The notes under the pieces are model-generated. The model had not been told where the DNA came from, searched no databases, and saw only the letters and a list, made by a program, of their open reading frames with translations. From contig NZ_CANMCZ010000001.1 of the NCBI RefSeq assembly GCF_947496485.1, forward strand, positions 1,759,384 through 1,823,383: 64,000 bases of DNA, written 5' to 3'. Source of the DNA: an uncultured Winogradskyella sp. (GTDB lineage Bacteria > Bacteroidota > Bacteroidia > Flavobacteriales > Flavobacteriaceae). This document shows positions 24,579 through 34,200 of the stretch, one piece after another (within the stretch, counting starts at the first letter, position 1; every line of letters starts with the position of its first letter). A program made the position numbers and the translations under genes.

Positions 24579-25874
24579 ATGCCAGATAATAATTTAGAAA
24601 ATATAGAACTTCGAAGTGAAGAAGTACAAGAAATACTTACCAAAGTACCACATTGGATGATACGTTGGGGAAATGTCTTGTTTTTGTCTTTAATATTGAT
24701 GCTGCTTTTTTTGTCTTGGTTTGTGAAATATCCAGATATTATTCTTTCTGAAGCAGTTATAACAACTCAAATTCCACCACAAAAAGAGTATGCTAAAATA
24801 ACAGGTAAGTTAAATGCGATTTTAGTAGACGACAACCAAAGTGTTGAGAGTAATCAACCATTGGCAATATTAGAAAATACTGCCAATTATAGAGATGTTT
24901 ATAAATTAAAATCTGTCATTGATACTATAACTGTTAACAGTAAATCATTTCAATTTCCTGTAGATAGTTTGCCAATATTATTTTTAGGTGATATAGAATC
25001 GCAATATGCGTTGTTTGAAAACAACTATAATCAATATTTACTCAATAAAGAGTTACAACCTTTTTCCAATGAAGCACTAGCTAATAAATATTCAATTTCA
25101 GAACTGAATAGACGTTTACAAAGTCTAAAGCGACAACGCGATATTAACAAGACAGAATTAGAGTATGCTCAAATTGGACTAAATAGGCAAAAAAAATTAT
25201 TTAATAAAGGAGTTATTTCTGCTCAAGATTATGAAAACACTCAATTGCAATATGCAAGAGAAGAACGTAATTATAAAAATTTCGAATCATCTATTTCGCA
25301 AATACGAGAAGCCATAAGCAGAGCGCATATGACTTCAAAAGGCACTGAAATAAATAGAACAAAGGAAGAGATGACTTTACTTAAAAACGTTATTCAATCC
25401 TTTAATCAACTAAAAAATGCTATTAAAGACTGGGAAAGAATTTATGTTTTAAAATCAGATATAAATGGCAACGTGTCTTTTTTAAACTTCTGGAATAATA
25501 ATCAAACTGTAAATCAAGGTGATTTAGTGTTTACGATTATTCCAATTGAGAACTCATCATTTATAGCAAAACTTAAAACACCTGCCCAAAATTCTGGAAA
25601 AATTAAAGTTGGGCAAAACGTAAATGTAAAACTAGAAAATTATCCTGATACTGAGTTTGGAGTATTGAATGGCAAAGTGAAAAATATTTCACTCATTCCA
25701 GATAAAGAAGGCTTATACTTTATCGACGTGGAATTACCTAAAAAGCTAATTACTTCTTACAATAAAAACATAGAATTTAAACAAGAAATGAGAGGTTCTG
25801 CAGAAATTATAACAGAAGACTTAAGACTCATTGAACGTTTCTTTTATCAATTTAAGGAAATTGTAAAACGCTAA
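24579..25874 (+). CDS. HlyD-family membrane fusion protein of the peptide exporter
   Basis: Periplasmic adaptor, 431 residues, that links the C39 ABC transporter to an outer-membrane channel. It has a cytoplasmic N-terminus, one transmembrane helix (about residues 32-52), a lipoyl/beta-barrel part split by a long coiled coil (about 165-275, with repeated Leu, Lys and Gln heptads), and the C-terminal barrel segment KIKVGQNVNVKLENYPDTEF (about 345-364). No TolC gene is adjacent, so a channel encoded elsewhere must be used; one candidate is the TolC-like gene at 54385. It ends 4 bases before the convergent DUF5686 gene and marks the right edge of the island. Confidence 0.92.
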   Translation: MPDNNLENIELRSEEVQEILTKVPHWMIRWGNVLFLSLILMLLFLSWFVKYPDIILSEAVITTQIPPQKEYAKITGKLNAILVDDNQSVESNQPLAILENTANYRDVYKLKSVIDTITVNSKSFQFPVDSLPILFLGDIESQYALFENNYNQYLLNKELQPFSNEALANKYSISELNRRLQSLKRQRDINKTELEYAQIGLNRQKKLFNKGVISAQDYENTQLQYAREERNYKNFESSISQIREAISRAHMTSKGTEINRTKEEMTLLKNVIQSFNQLKNAIKDWERIYVLKSDINGNVSFLNFWNNNQTVNQGDLVFTIIPIENSSFIAKLKTPAQNSGKIKVGQNVNVKLENYPDTEFGVLNGKVKNISLIPDKEGLYFIDVELPKKLITSYNKNIEFKQEMRGSAEIITEDLRLIERFFYQFKEIVKR

Positions 25875-25878
25875 TTAC

Positions 25879-28254
25879 CTACTTAAAACTAAAGCCCATC
25901 GAAAACTTAAAGGCAAAGTTGTCACTAGACTTTTCTAAACTATGGTACCCATATCTATAAAAACCTCCTACACCAAGACCTAAATAACCAACATCGAGCC
26001 AAGGTATTTTTATTAGGTTCTGTAATTCTAAACCAGTTTCTAAAAACAATTCTTCTTTAGTTGAGAAATTAATAAGTTGATGATTTTCAGGATCAGATAA
26101 ATCTCCAAAGCCTAAATTATTATGTAATAGAATATCCGGCTGTATATAGCCTTTATTGTTTAAGAGTCTACCAAAATTATGAACTGTAAAAAGATGTAAA
26201 TATTTATCCGATAAGAATTCATATGGAGTTACGGTTTGAAAATAGTTTCTTACCACAAACGGAATTTGTTTGTCAAATGCACCTTCTCCCGTAAACATTA
26301 ATCCATAGGGGAGCGATGTGTCTAAATAGCCCAAATCTAGTCTATAAGTGCTTTTGCCTAAACCTTTTGTAATGAAACTATGGTCTAGAGTAAAGCGAAA
26401 CTTGTTGTAATTGAAGTCACCATTTAGTGTACCTTTTAAACCTCTAGAATATAGGAAGTTTAAAACTGGAGCATCATTAGGTATTCTACTAGTAACACCA
26501 AAGTTATTTACAAGTTGTTCTTTTGCATGGAAACCAATGCCTATGTTCAATTCAGAATTAGAGTAATTAGTAATGCTCATGTTATTATTTGTAAACTCAT
26601 AATCATAAAGTGGAGTAACATCTGCTACATTAAAGCCCAAAGTCCAATTTAGATTTCTGAATAGTTTCATATCCGTTTTTATGCTATAGGCTTCAATAGC
26701 ATCCATTTGGCTTGCAATCCAATTGCGTTGTGAGAAAATATTACCAAATCTATTGTCAGAAAAAGTACCTGTTTCTCGTAAGTCGTTCATATATTTTAAA
26801 CTAATGGAGATTTCTTTTTTTCCAGGTACTTCGACCAAAAGTTCACCTCCATATTTCCAGGCCTTGTCTTTAAACCCGTAACCAGCATACGCACCAATAG
26901 ACACATTTTTTAAAATATCATCATTTGTCCATAGTCCAAGACCAAGCCTTGTACCTTCATATTGATTAAATCGCCCAAGTCTTGCAAGGTCAATATCTAT
27001 ATATTTAAGAGGTAAACGCCCTTTTACCAAACTTGGAAATAGGTTAAAAATTTTATCAAGTTTTATCTTTTCTCCAATACTATCTATAAAAACATAAGTG
27101 CGTTTTTCATTACTATTAAGAGAGTCTCTTCGATTCAGATTCCAAAAAGAATTATCTTTTAAACCTGCATTTTTAGGCAACGTAACTGACACAAAGGGGA
27201 ATTCTTTTTTGCTCAAAGTAGCATTTGGTGTAATTTTAGAAAGGTAACTCTTGCCTTTATAAGTAAGGGCTCCAAAACCTTCACCAACGTTAATTTCAAA
27301 ATTCAATTGCTCAGGAAACCAATAGGTGCTATTGACATGCTTGTACTTTTGCTGAATGGTCACATCTAATTTCCCTGAATTTATAGTGGTTGCATCAACA
27401 CTTTGCACCGCATATTTGTTAGAATTAATGGTTATCAACCCTTTTAAACCCTCAAAATTGCGATTTGCTTTAGGTTCAAAAGAAATAATAAAAATGGTGT
27501 CGGTATCTTGGATGTATTCTTCTTTCAACCTGAATTTATATTTACGTGTACTGCCTTTAGAAATAGGATTCAGATAGTTACTTTCAAAAAGTGGAATATG
27601 ATCATCGTAAAATGAAAAAGGCTGAAAACTATTGGCGAGCATAGCAAATTGTGGGTTCTTAAAACCAGAAGATCTTGTCGCCATGATGCTATCTTCTGAA
27701 AAACGAGGTTTTAGATATTTGTGTTTGGCAATCGTTTCTGTAATGAAAAAATAGGAACCCTTCATAATACTATCCATTTTCTCTCTTATAGTATCTTTTT
27801 CTTTACTCTGCTTACCAAGGGTGATAATAATCTTGTCATAAGACTCATAGGTATATGAGTTTAAGCTTTCAGGGTTATTTAGTTTTTTATTATTAACAGC
27901 GTTTCTAATGATACGATGCGCAGGATTCTCTCCGTCTATTACAACTTCATCTAATGCACTAACTTGTGGTTTTAATCGAATGATTTGATATTCAAAACTG
28001 CTTAGCTTTAGTGTTTTGGTTTCATAACCAACAGAACTAATTGTTATATTTTCTACTGATAGAGGAACATAAAAAACACCGTCAATATCAGTCGAAGTAC
28101 CTTTATGATTATTTTCATTAAAGATAATATTGGCAAAGGGAATTACTTTTTTAATATCTTCATCAATAAGAACAAATTTCTTAGAGGTTTGAGCGAACGT
28201 TTTAAAACTTAAAAAAAGTAGAATTAAGAATAAAAATTTTCTCATTAAAGACAT
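25879..28254 (-). CDS. DUF5686 outer-membrane protein with carboxypeptidase-regulatory-like N-terminus
   Basis: Large exported protein, 791 residues. A signal sequence (MRKFLFLILLFLSFKTFAQ, from the second methionine at 28245) is followed by a carboxypeptidase-D regulatory-like beta domain (about residues 25-105, with HKGTSTDIDGVFYVPLS), and then the DUF5686 region, whose C-terminal half has alternating beta strands and ends FAFKFSMGFSFK, typical of an outer-membrane barrel. Function is unknown; such proteins are widespread in Flavobacteriaceae. It lies outside the island, convergent with the exporter operon and divergent from the malic enzyme gene 98 bases away. Its start could be 28254 or 28245. 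Confidence 0.88.
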   Translation of the reverse strand: MSLMRKFLFLILLFLSFKTFAQTSKKFVLIDEDIKKVIPFANIIFNENNHKGTSTDIDGVFYVPLSVENITISSVGYETKTLKLSSFEYQIIRLKPQVSALDEVVIDGENPAHRIIRNAVNNKKLNNPESLNSYTYESYDKIIITLGKQSKEKDTIREKMDSIMKGSYFFITETIAKHKYLKPRFSEDSIMATRSSGFKNPQFAMLANSFQPFSFYDDHIPLFESNYLNPISKGSTRKYKFRLKEEYIQDTDTIFIISFEPKANRNFEGLKGLITINSNKYAVQSVDATTINSGKLDVTIQQKYKHVNSTYWFPEQLNFEINVGEGFGALTYKGKSYLSKITPNATLSKKEFPFVSVTLPKNAGLKDNSFWNLNRRDSLNSNEKRTYVFIDSIGEKIKLDKIFNLFPSLVKGRLPLKYIDIDLARLGRFNQYEGTRLGLGLWTNDDILKNVSIGAYAGYGFKDKAWKYGGELLVEVPGKKEISISLKYMNDLRETGTFSDNRFGNIFSQRNWIASQMDAIEAYSIKTDMKLFRNLNWTLGFNVADVTPLYDYEFTNNNMSITNYSNSELNIGIGFHAKEQLVNNFGVTSRIPNDAPVLNFLYSRGLKGTLNGDFNYNKFRFTLDHSFITKGLGKSTYRLDLGYLDTSLPYGLMFTGEGAFDKQIPFVVRNYFQTVTPYEFLSDKYLHLFTVHNFGRLLNNKGYIQPDILLHNNLGFGDLSDPENHQLINFSTKEELFLETGLELQNLIKIPWLDVGYLGLGVGGFYRYGYHSLEKSSDNFAFKFSMGFSFK

Positions 28255-28324
28255 TGGTTAGCGGTATTGCTAATTAACGCATAATTTTTAAAACTATTGA
28301 ATTTTCAGACCAACTTTCATTGCG

Positions 28325-28332
28325 TATCTTTG
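28325..28332 (+). promoter_or_regulatory. TAnnTTTG -7 element of the malic enzyme promoter
   Basis: TATCTTTG fits the consensus exactly and lies 20 bases before the ATG. A TTG at 28297-28299 is 25 bases upstream; a closer TTTT at 28302 gives 19 bases, so the -33 element is weak. Confidence 0.65.
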
Positions 28333-28352
28333 CGTCTTAATCCATTCAGATT

Positions 28353-30635
28353 ATGAGCAAACAAAGTAAACGTATCGAGGCTTTAGTATATCATGCAAAG
28401 CCAACTCCAGGAAAGATAAAAGTAGTACCTACAAAGAAATACGCGTCTCAACGTGATTTATCTTTAGCGTATTCACCAGGTGTTGCCGAGCCTTGCTTAG
28501 AGATCGAAAAAGATGTCGAAAATGTTTATAAGTATACTGCAAAAGGAAATCTTGTTGCTGTAATTTCTAACGGAACTGCGGTTTTAGGATTAGGAAATAT
28601 TGGTCCTGAAGCATCAAAACCAGTTATGGAAGGAAAAGGGTTACTCTTTAAAATATTTGCTGATATTGATGTGTTTGATATTGAAGTTGATACCGAAGAT
28701 ATTGAGGAATTTATTGCAACTGTAAAAAATATTGCTCCAACATTTGGAGGTATAAATCTTGAAGATATAAAAGCTCCTGAAGCTTTCGAAATAGAACGTC
28801 GTCTTAAGGAAGAATTAGATATTCCTGTAATGCACGATGACCAGCATGGAACGGCCATCATTTCGGCAGCAGCATTATTGAATGCATTAGAATTGGCTGA
28901 AAAAAATATTAGTGAAGTTAAGATTGTAGTCAGTGGAGCTGGTGCCGCCGCAATTTCTTGCACAAGATTATATCAAGCATTTGGGGCAAAACGCGAAAAT
29001 ATTGTAATGCTAGATAGTAAAGGCGTAATTAGAAATGATAGAGACAACTTAACGCCTGAAAAAGCAGAGTTTTCAACACATCGAAAAATTGATACGCTTG
29101 TTGATGCCATGGATAATGCAGATGTGTTTATTGGTTTGTCACAACCAAATATTGTAACTACTGAGATGCTCAAATCTATGGCTGTAAATCCTATCGTTTT
29201 TGCAATGGCGAATCCAGTCCCAGAAATTGACTATCAACTAGCAATAGATACTAGAGATGACATTATTATGGCAACAGGACGTAGCGATCATCCTAACCAA
29301 GTGAATAATGTACTTGGTTTTCCTTTCATTTTTAGAGGGGCTTTAGATGTTAGAGCGACTAAAATTAATGAAGCTATGAAAATGGCCGCAGTAAAGGCCC
29401 TATCTAAATTAGCAAAAGAACCTGTGCCAGAACAGGTTAATCTGGCTTATAATGAAAAACGACTAACGTTTAGTAGAGATTATATAATTCCAAAACCTTT
29501 TGATCCTAGACTAATTGCTGAGGTACCACCTGCAGTGGCAAAAGCTGCTATGGAAAGTGGTGTGGCAAAGGAACCGATTGAAGATTGGGATCGCTATAAA
29601 AACACACTCTTAGAACGCTTAGGTTCGGATAATAAATTAGTGAGACAATTAATTGGTAGAGCACGTACAAACCCTAAACGTGTGGTATTTGCTGAAGCAG
29701 ATCAATTAGATGTATTGAAAGCAGCTCAAATTGCATACGAAGAGGGTGTTGCTTTTCCTATTTTATTGGGTCGAAGAGATACTATTATCGCTTTAATGAA
29801 AGAGATTGAGTTTGACGCAGATGTGCCTATTATTGACCCAAAATCTGACGAAGAATTAGAACGTAAAAATCGTTACGCAAAAGCTTATTGGGAAAAACGA
29901 AAAAGACAAGGTGTTACTATTTATTCGGCTGAAAAGAAAATGAGAGAGCGTAATTATTATGCAGCAATGATGGTAAATGAAGGAGATGCAGATACAGTCC
30001 TTACTGGTTATTCTCGTAGTTACCCTTCTGTGGTTAAACCGATGTTAGAGTTAATTGGAATGGCGCCTGGTATATCTAGAGTAGCAACAACTAATGTTAT
30101 GATGACACAACGAGGACCAATGTTTTTGAGCGATACATCTATAAATATAGATCCTACAGCTAAAGATTTAGCGAGAATAGCACGTATGACCTCTAGAGTT
30201 ACAAAAATGTTTGGAATTGAGCCTGTAACGGCAATGATTTCTTATTCTAATTTTGGGTCTTCGGATAATCCACGTGCCGAGAAAGTTAGAGAAGCTGTGG
30301 CATTACTACATAAAACATATCCAGATATGATTGTAGATGGTGAGTTACAAACAGATTTTGCCTTAAACTCTAAAATGCTTCAGGATATTTTTCCGTTCTC
30401 AAAATTAGCAGGAAGGAAGGTTAATACGCTTATTTTTCCAAGTTTAGATGCTGCCAATATTACCTATAAGCTTCTAAAGGAATTGAATAATTCAGAATCT
30501 ATTGGACCAATTATGATGGGAATGGCTAAACCAGTTCACATATTACAATTAGGCGCAAGCGTAGATGAAATTGTAAATATGACAGCAATTTCTGTTATAG
30601 ATGCTCAAGAGCGAGAAAAAAGACAGCAGAAATAG
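28353..30635 (+). CDS. maeB: NADP-dependent malic enzyme with phosphotransacetylase-like domain
   Basis: MaeB-type malic enzyme, 760 residues, converting malate to pyruvate and carbon dioxide with NADP reduction, at the junction of the citric acid cycle and gluconeogenesis. The malic N-terminal domain (about 1-170) has the tyrosine-containing LSLAYSPGVAEPCLEI and VMHDDQHGTAIISAAALLNA; the NAD-binding part (about 170-430) has VVSGAGAAAISCTRLY and the PVPEIDYQLA phrase. The C-terminal part (about 431-760) is phosphotransacetylase-like, as in enteric MaeB, where it takes part in allosteric control. It stands alone with its own promoter and ends before ruvA. Confidence 0.97.
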   Translation: MSKQSKRIEALVYHAKPTPGKIKVVPTKKYASQRDLSLAYSPGVAEPCLEIEKDVENVYKYTAKGNLVAVISNGTAVLGLGNIGPEASKPVMEGKGLLFKIFADIDVFDIEVDTEDIEEFIATVKNIAPTFGGINLEDIKAPEAFEIERRLKEELDIPVMHDDQHGTAIISAAALLNALELAEKNISEVKIVVSGAGAAAISCTRLYQAFGAKRENIVMLDSKGVIRNDRDNLTPEKAEFSTHRKIDTLVDAMDNADVFIGLSQPNIVTTEMLKSMAVNPIVFAMANPVPEIDYQLAIDTRDDIIMATGRSDHPNQVNNVLGFPFIFRGALDVRATKINEAMKMAAVKALSKLAKEPVPEQVNLAYNEKRLTFSRDYIIPKPFDPRLIAEVPPAVAKAAMESGVAKEPIEDWDRYKNTLLERLGSDNKLVRQLIGRARTNPKRVVFAEADQLDVLKAAQIAYEEGVAFPILLGRRDTIIALMKEIEFDADVPIIDPKSDEELERKNRYAKAYWEKRKRQGVTIYSAEKKMRERNYYAAMMVNEGDADTVLTGYSRSYPSVVKPMLELIGMAPGISRVATTNVMMTQRGPMFLSDTSINIDPTAKDLARIARMTSRVTKMFGIEPVTAMISYSNFGSSDNPRAEKVREAVALLHKTYPDMIVDGELQTDFALNSKMLQDIFPFSKLAGRKVNTLIFPSLDAANITYKLLKELNNSESIGPIMMGMAKPVHILQLGASVDEIVNMTAISVIDAQEREKRQQK

Positions 30636-30661
30636 TTACTTTCTTAGTGTTTATCTTGTCC

Positions 30662-30690
30662 TTGTAATGTAAATAATTTTATTACATTTG
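30662..30690 (+). promoter_or_regulatory. Promoter of the ruvA-sprA unit
   Basis: TTG (30662-30664) and TACATTTG (30683-30690) match the Bacteroidota -33 and -7 elements with an 18-base spacer, and lie 22 bases before the ruvA ATG. Confidence 0.7.
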
Positions 30691-30712
30691 GTTTTTTAAC
30701 CCTTGGTAGTAA

Positions 30713-31294
30713 ATGATTACACATATAGAAGGCAAACTTGTTGAAAAAAATCCGACTGATGTTGTAATAGATTGCAATGGTGTAGGGTATTTTATTAATA
30801 TATCTCTTCATACTTTTTCTCAGATTCCAGATAAAGAACACTTAAGATTATATACTTATCTTCAAGTTAGAGAAGATTCCCATAGTTTATATGGGTTTTC
30901 ATCTAAGGTTGAACGCGAAATATTCAAATTACTTATTTCTGTAAGTGGCATAGGTGCTAATACAGCACGTACAATGCTATCCTCATTAACACCAGAACAA
31001 GTTAAAGAAGGTATTGCTAGTGAAGACGTAGCACTAATTCAAAGTGTAAAAGGGATTGGACTAAAAACAGCACAGCGTGTTATTATTGATTTAAAGGATA
31101 AAGTGTTAAAAGTTTATGGCATGGACGAACTTTCTTTAATACCAAACAATACTCATAAAGATGAGGCGTTATCTGCTTTAGATGTTTTAGGATTTAACAA
31201 AAAACAATCAGAAAAAGTTGTTGAAAGAATTCTAAAAATCCAACCAGACGCCTTAGTAGAGCAAATTATTAAAGAAGCTCTAAAAAACTTATAA
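30713..31294 (+). CDS. ruvA: Holliday junction DNA-binding protein RuvA
   Basis: RuvA, 193 residues, forms tetramers that hold Holliday junctions open for RuvB. The N-terminal OB fold starts MITHIEGKLVEKNPTDVVID; two helix-hairpin-helix motifs follow, LLISVSGIGANTARTMLSSL (about residues 69-88) and IQSVKGIGLKTAQRVIIDL (about 103-121). The C-terminal RuvB-interacting domain is DEALSALDVLGFNKKQSEKV. Its stop overlaps the sprA start by one base (TAATG), so the two are translationally coupled. The linkage of ruvA with sprA is characteristic of Flavobacteriia. Confidence 0.97.
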   Translation: MITHIEGKLVEKNPTDVVIDCNGVGYFINISLHTFSQIPDKEHLRLYTYLQVREDSHSLYGFSSKVEREIFKLLISVSGIGANTARTMLSSLTPEQVKEGIASEDVALIQSVKGIGLKTAQRVIIDLKDKVLKVYGMDELSLIPNNTHKDEALSALDVLGFNKKQSEKVVERILKIQPDALVEQIIKEALKNL

Positions 31295-34200
31295 TGCAAT
31301 TGAATATAACTAACGATACTCAACGCTACACATTTAGTTTCTCATGCATATTAGCTTTTTTGATGCTAATAAGTTCTCTTACTTATGCCCAAGAAACTGA
31401 GCAAGAGCAAGACTCTACAAAAACTACATTTGCATTGGGGAAGTTAAAAATGCCAAACCCAAATAGTATTGTTTCAAAATATACATACGATCCTATTTTA
31501 GATCGCTATATCTACACAGAAAAAATAGGAAACTTTAATATTAATTATCCATTAATACTAACACCCGAAGAATTTCAGAAATTGGTGTTACAAGAAAAAT
31601 TGAAGGAATATTATAAAAGAATGGCTGATGCCGCCGCTGGTCAAAAAGATGGATCGGAAGAAGATCAGAAAAATTTGTTGCCAGAGTTCTATGTCGATTC
31701 TGGTTTGTTTGAAACTATTTTTGGAGGAAACACGATTAACGTAGTACCACAAGGTTCGGTTGATGTCGATTTAGGAATACTTTATTCTAAACAAGATAAT
31801 CCATCGTTTTCACCTCGCAATCGATCTAATTTTACATTCGATTTTGACCAAAGAATAAGTTTGAGTTTATTGGGTAAAGTTGGTACCAGACTTCAGGTTA
31901 CGGCACAATATGATACGGAAGCCTCATTCGATTTTCAACAACTCGTAAAATTAGAATACACACCAACCGAAGACGATATTATTCGTAAAATTGAAGTTGG
32001 TAATGTCAATATGCCACTAAATAGTTCCTTAATTACAGGAGCGCAAAGCCTCTTCGGTGTTAAAACCGAATTACAGTTTGGTAAGACCAGAGTTACAGCA
32101 GTGTTTTCAGAACAACAATCACAATCAAAGTCAGTTGTGGCTCAAGGTGGCGGAACTTTAGAAGAGTTTGAGTTTTTTGCCAGAGATTATGATGAAAATC
32201 GACACTTTTATTTAGCCCAATACTTTAGAGATAACTACGATAAAGCCTTATTACAGTATCCTTTTATTGATAATCAAGGTTTGCAAATTACAAGAGTTGA
32301 GGTTTGGGTGACCAATAGAAATAATCAGACTGATAATGTTAGAAACATTATTGCATTTCAAGATTTAGGAGAATCTGAAATTGAAAATATTGGACTTAAT
32401 CCAATACCTGCTGGATTTGTAAATAATCCTGGGGCATTACCAAATAATGAAAATAACGACTTTGATCCAACTAATATTGGTGGTGCAGGTTCTTTATTGA
32501 CTAATGCTGTTAGAGATATTACAATAGTTGAAACTGGAATAAACGTTCCTGTAAACGAAGGATTTGATTATGGCAAATTAGAAGCTGCAAGAAAGCTGAG
32601 AGAAGGTCAGGAATATATTTTAAACACTGAATTAGGTTATATTTCATTAAATCAGCGTTTGCTTAATGACGAAGTATTAGCGGTTGCGTTTCAATATACT
32701 GTTGGTGGTCAGGTGTATCAAGTTGGTGAATTTGCTAATGATGGTGTAGATGCAACAACAGTTGATGATAACGCTGGGAATGAGGTGATTAATAATCAAA
32801 GTTTGGTCTTAAAAATGTTGAAAAGTGCAGTGACCTCTGTAGAACAACCAATTTGGGATTTAATGATGAAAAACATTTATGACACAGGTGCTTTTCAGTT
32901 AAGTCAAGAAGATTTTAGACTAAACATTTTTTATACTGAAGCGTCACCAGTTAACTACATAAGACCTGTGGAAGGAACATCCTTTCCACCTTTTGAGAAT
33001 AACACACCTACCAATACTGCTGATGATACCGAAATAAATGAAACACCATTAATTCGATTATTTCATTTAGATAGACTTAATTTTAATAACGATCCACAAG
33101 AAGGAGGTGATGGTTTCTTTGATTATGTGTCAAATCCAATGATAACCGTTATTCCACAAAACGGTAAAATTATATTTACCAAAGCAGAGCCTTTTGGTCG
33201 CTACTTATTTGATGTATTAGATGATGATGGTAACCCAAATAATAATGACACAGACTATGAGCAAGATACTTACACTAATGCCAATCAAGAAAAGTATGTT
33301 TATGATTTACTATATAAATCAACTAAAACACAGGCTTTAGACGAGGCAGAAAAGAACAAATTTCAAATAAAAGGACGTTTTAAAAGTAGTGGAGGTGGTG
33401 GAGGAATTCCACTTGGTGCTTTTAACGTGCCAAGAGGTTCAGTAAGAGTAACTGCTGGCGGGAGACAACTTGTAGAAGGTATTGATTACACGGTAGACTA
33501 TAATTTAGGGCGTGTTGAGATTTTAGATGAAGCTTTAAAAGCATCAAATACTCCAATTAACGTATCGGTAGAAAATAATGCAGTTTTCGGGCAACAAACG
33601 AGACGTTTTACAGGTATAAATATAGAGCATCAATTCAATGATAATTTTGTATTGGGTGCTACGCTATTAAATCTTAATGAGCGACCAATAACTCAAAAAG
33701 CAAATTTTAATTCTGAGCCTATAAATAATACTATTTTTGGGTTTAATGGAAACTATTCTACGGAAGTTCCTTTTTTAACACGATTAGCAAATAAATTGCC
33801 AAATGTAGATACTGATGTGCCTTCTAATCTTTCGGTTAGAGGTGAATTTGCTTACTTGTTACCAGGAGCACCAAATGGTGCTGATTTTAATGGCGAAGCA
33901 ACAGCTTACATTGATGATTTTGAGGGTACTCAAGGTGCGATAGATTTACTGAGTCCATTATCATGGACTTTATCGAGTCGACCAAAAGAGCTAGGTGAAA
34001 ACTATGAAGTTGAAGGTTTTGACAATGAAGATAAACCAGGAATTCAGAATGGCTTTGATAGAGCAGCATTGAATTGGTACACTATCGATCCGATTTTTTA
34101 TAGTAACCAACGTCCTAATGGTATTACTGATGATGATGTATCTGATTTGTATACCAGACGGGTTTTTATTGAAGAAATATTTCCACAAGTTGATATCGTA

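Noticed and set aside
11306-25874. Integrated mobile element carrying the RiPP island
   Set aside because: No integrase, transposase, tRNA or flanking direct repeats were seen; acquisition is possible only from the lower GC content.
28526-29173. Minus-strand frames opposite maeB
   Set aside because: Antisense to conserved catalytic parts of the malic enzyme; no independent support.
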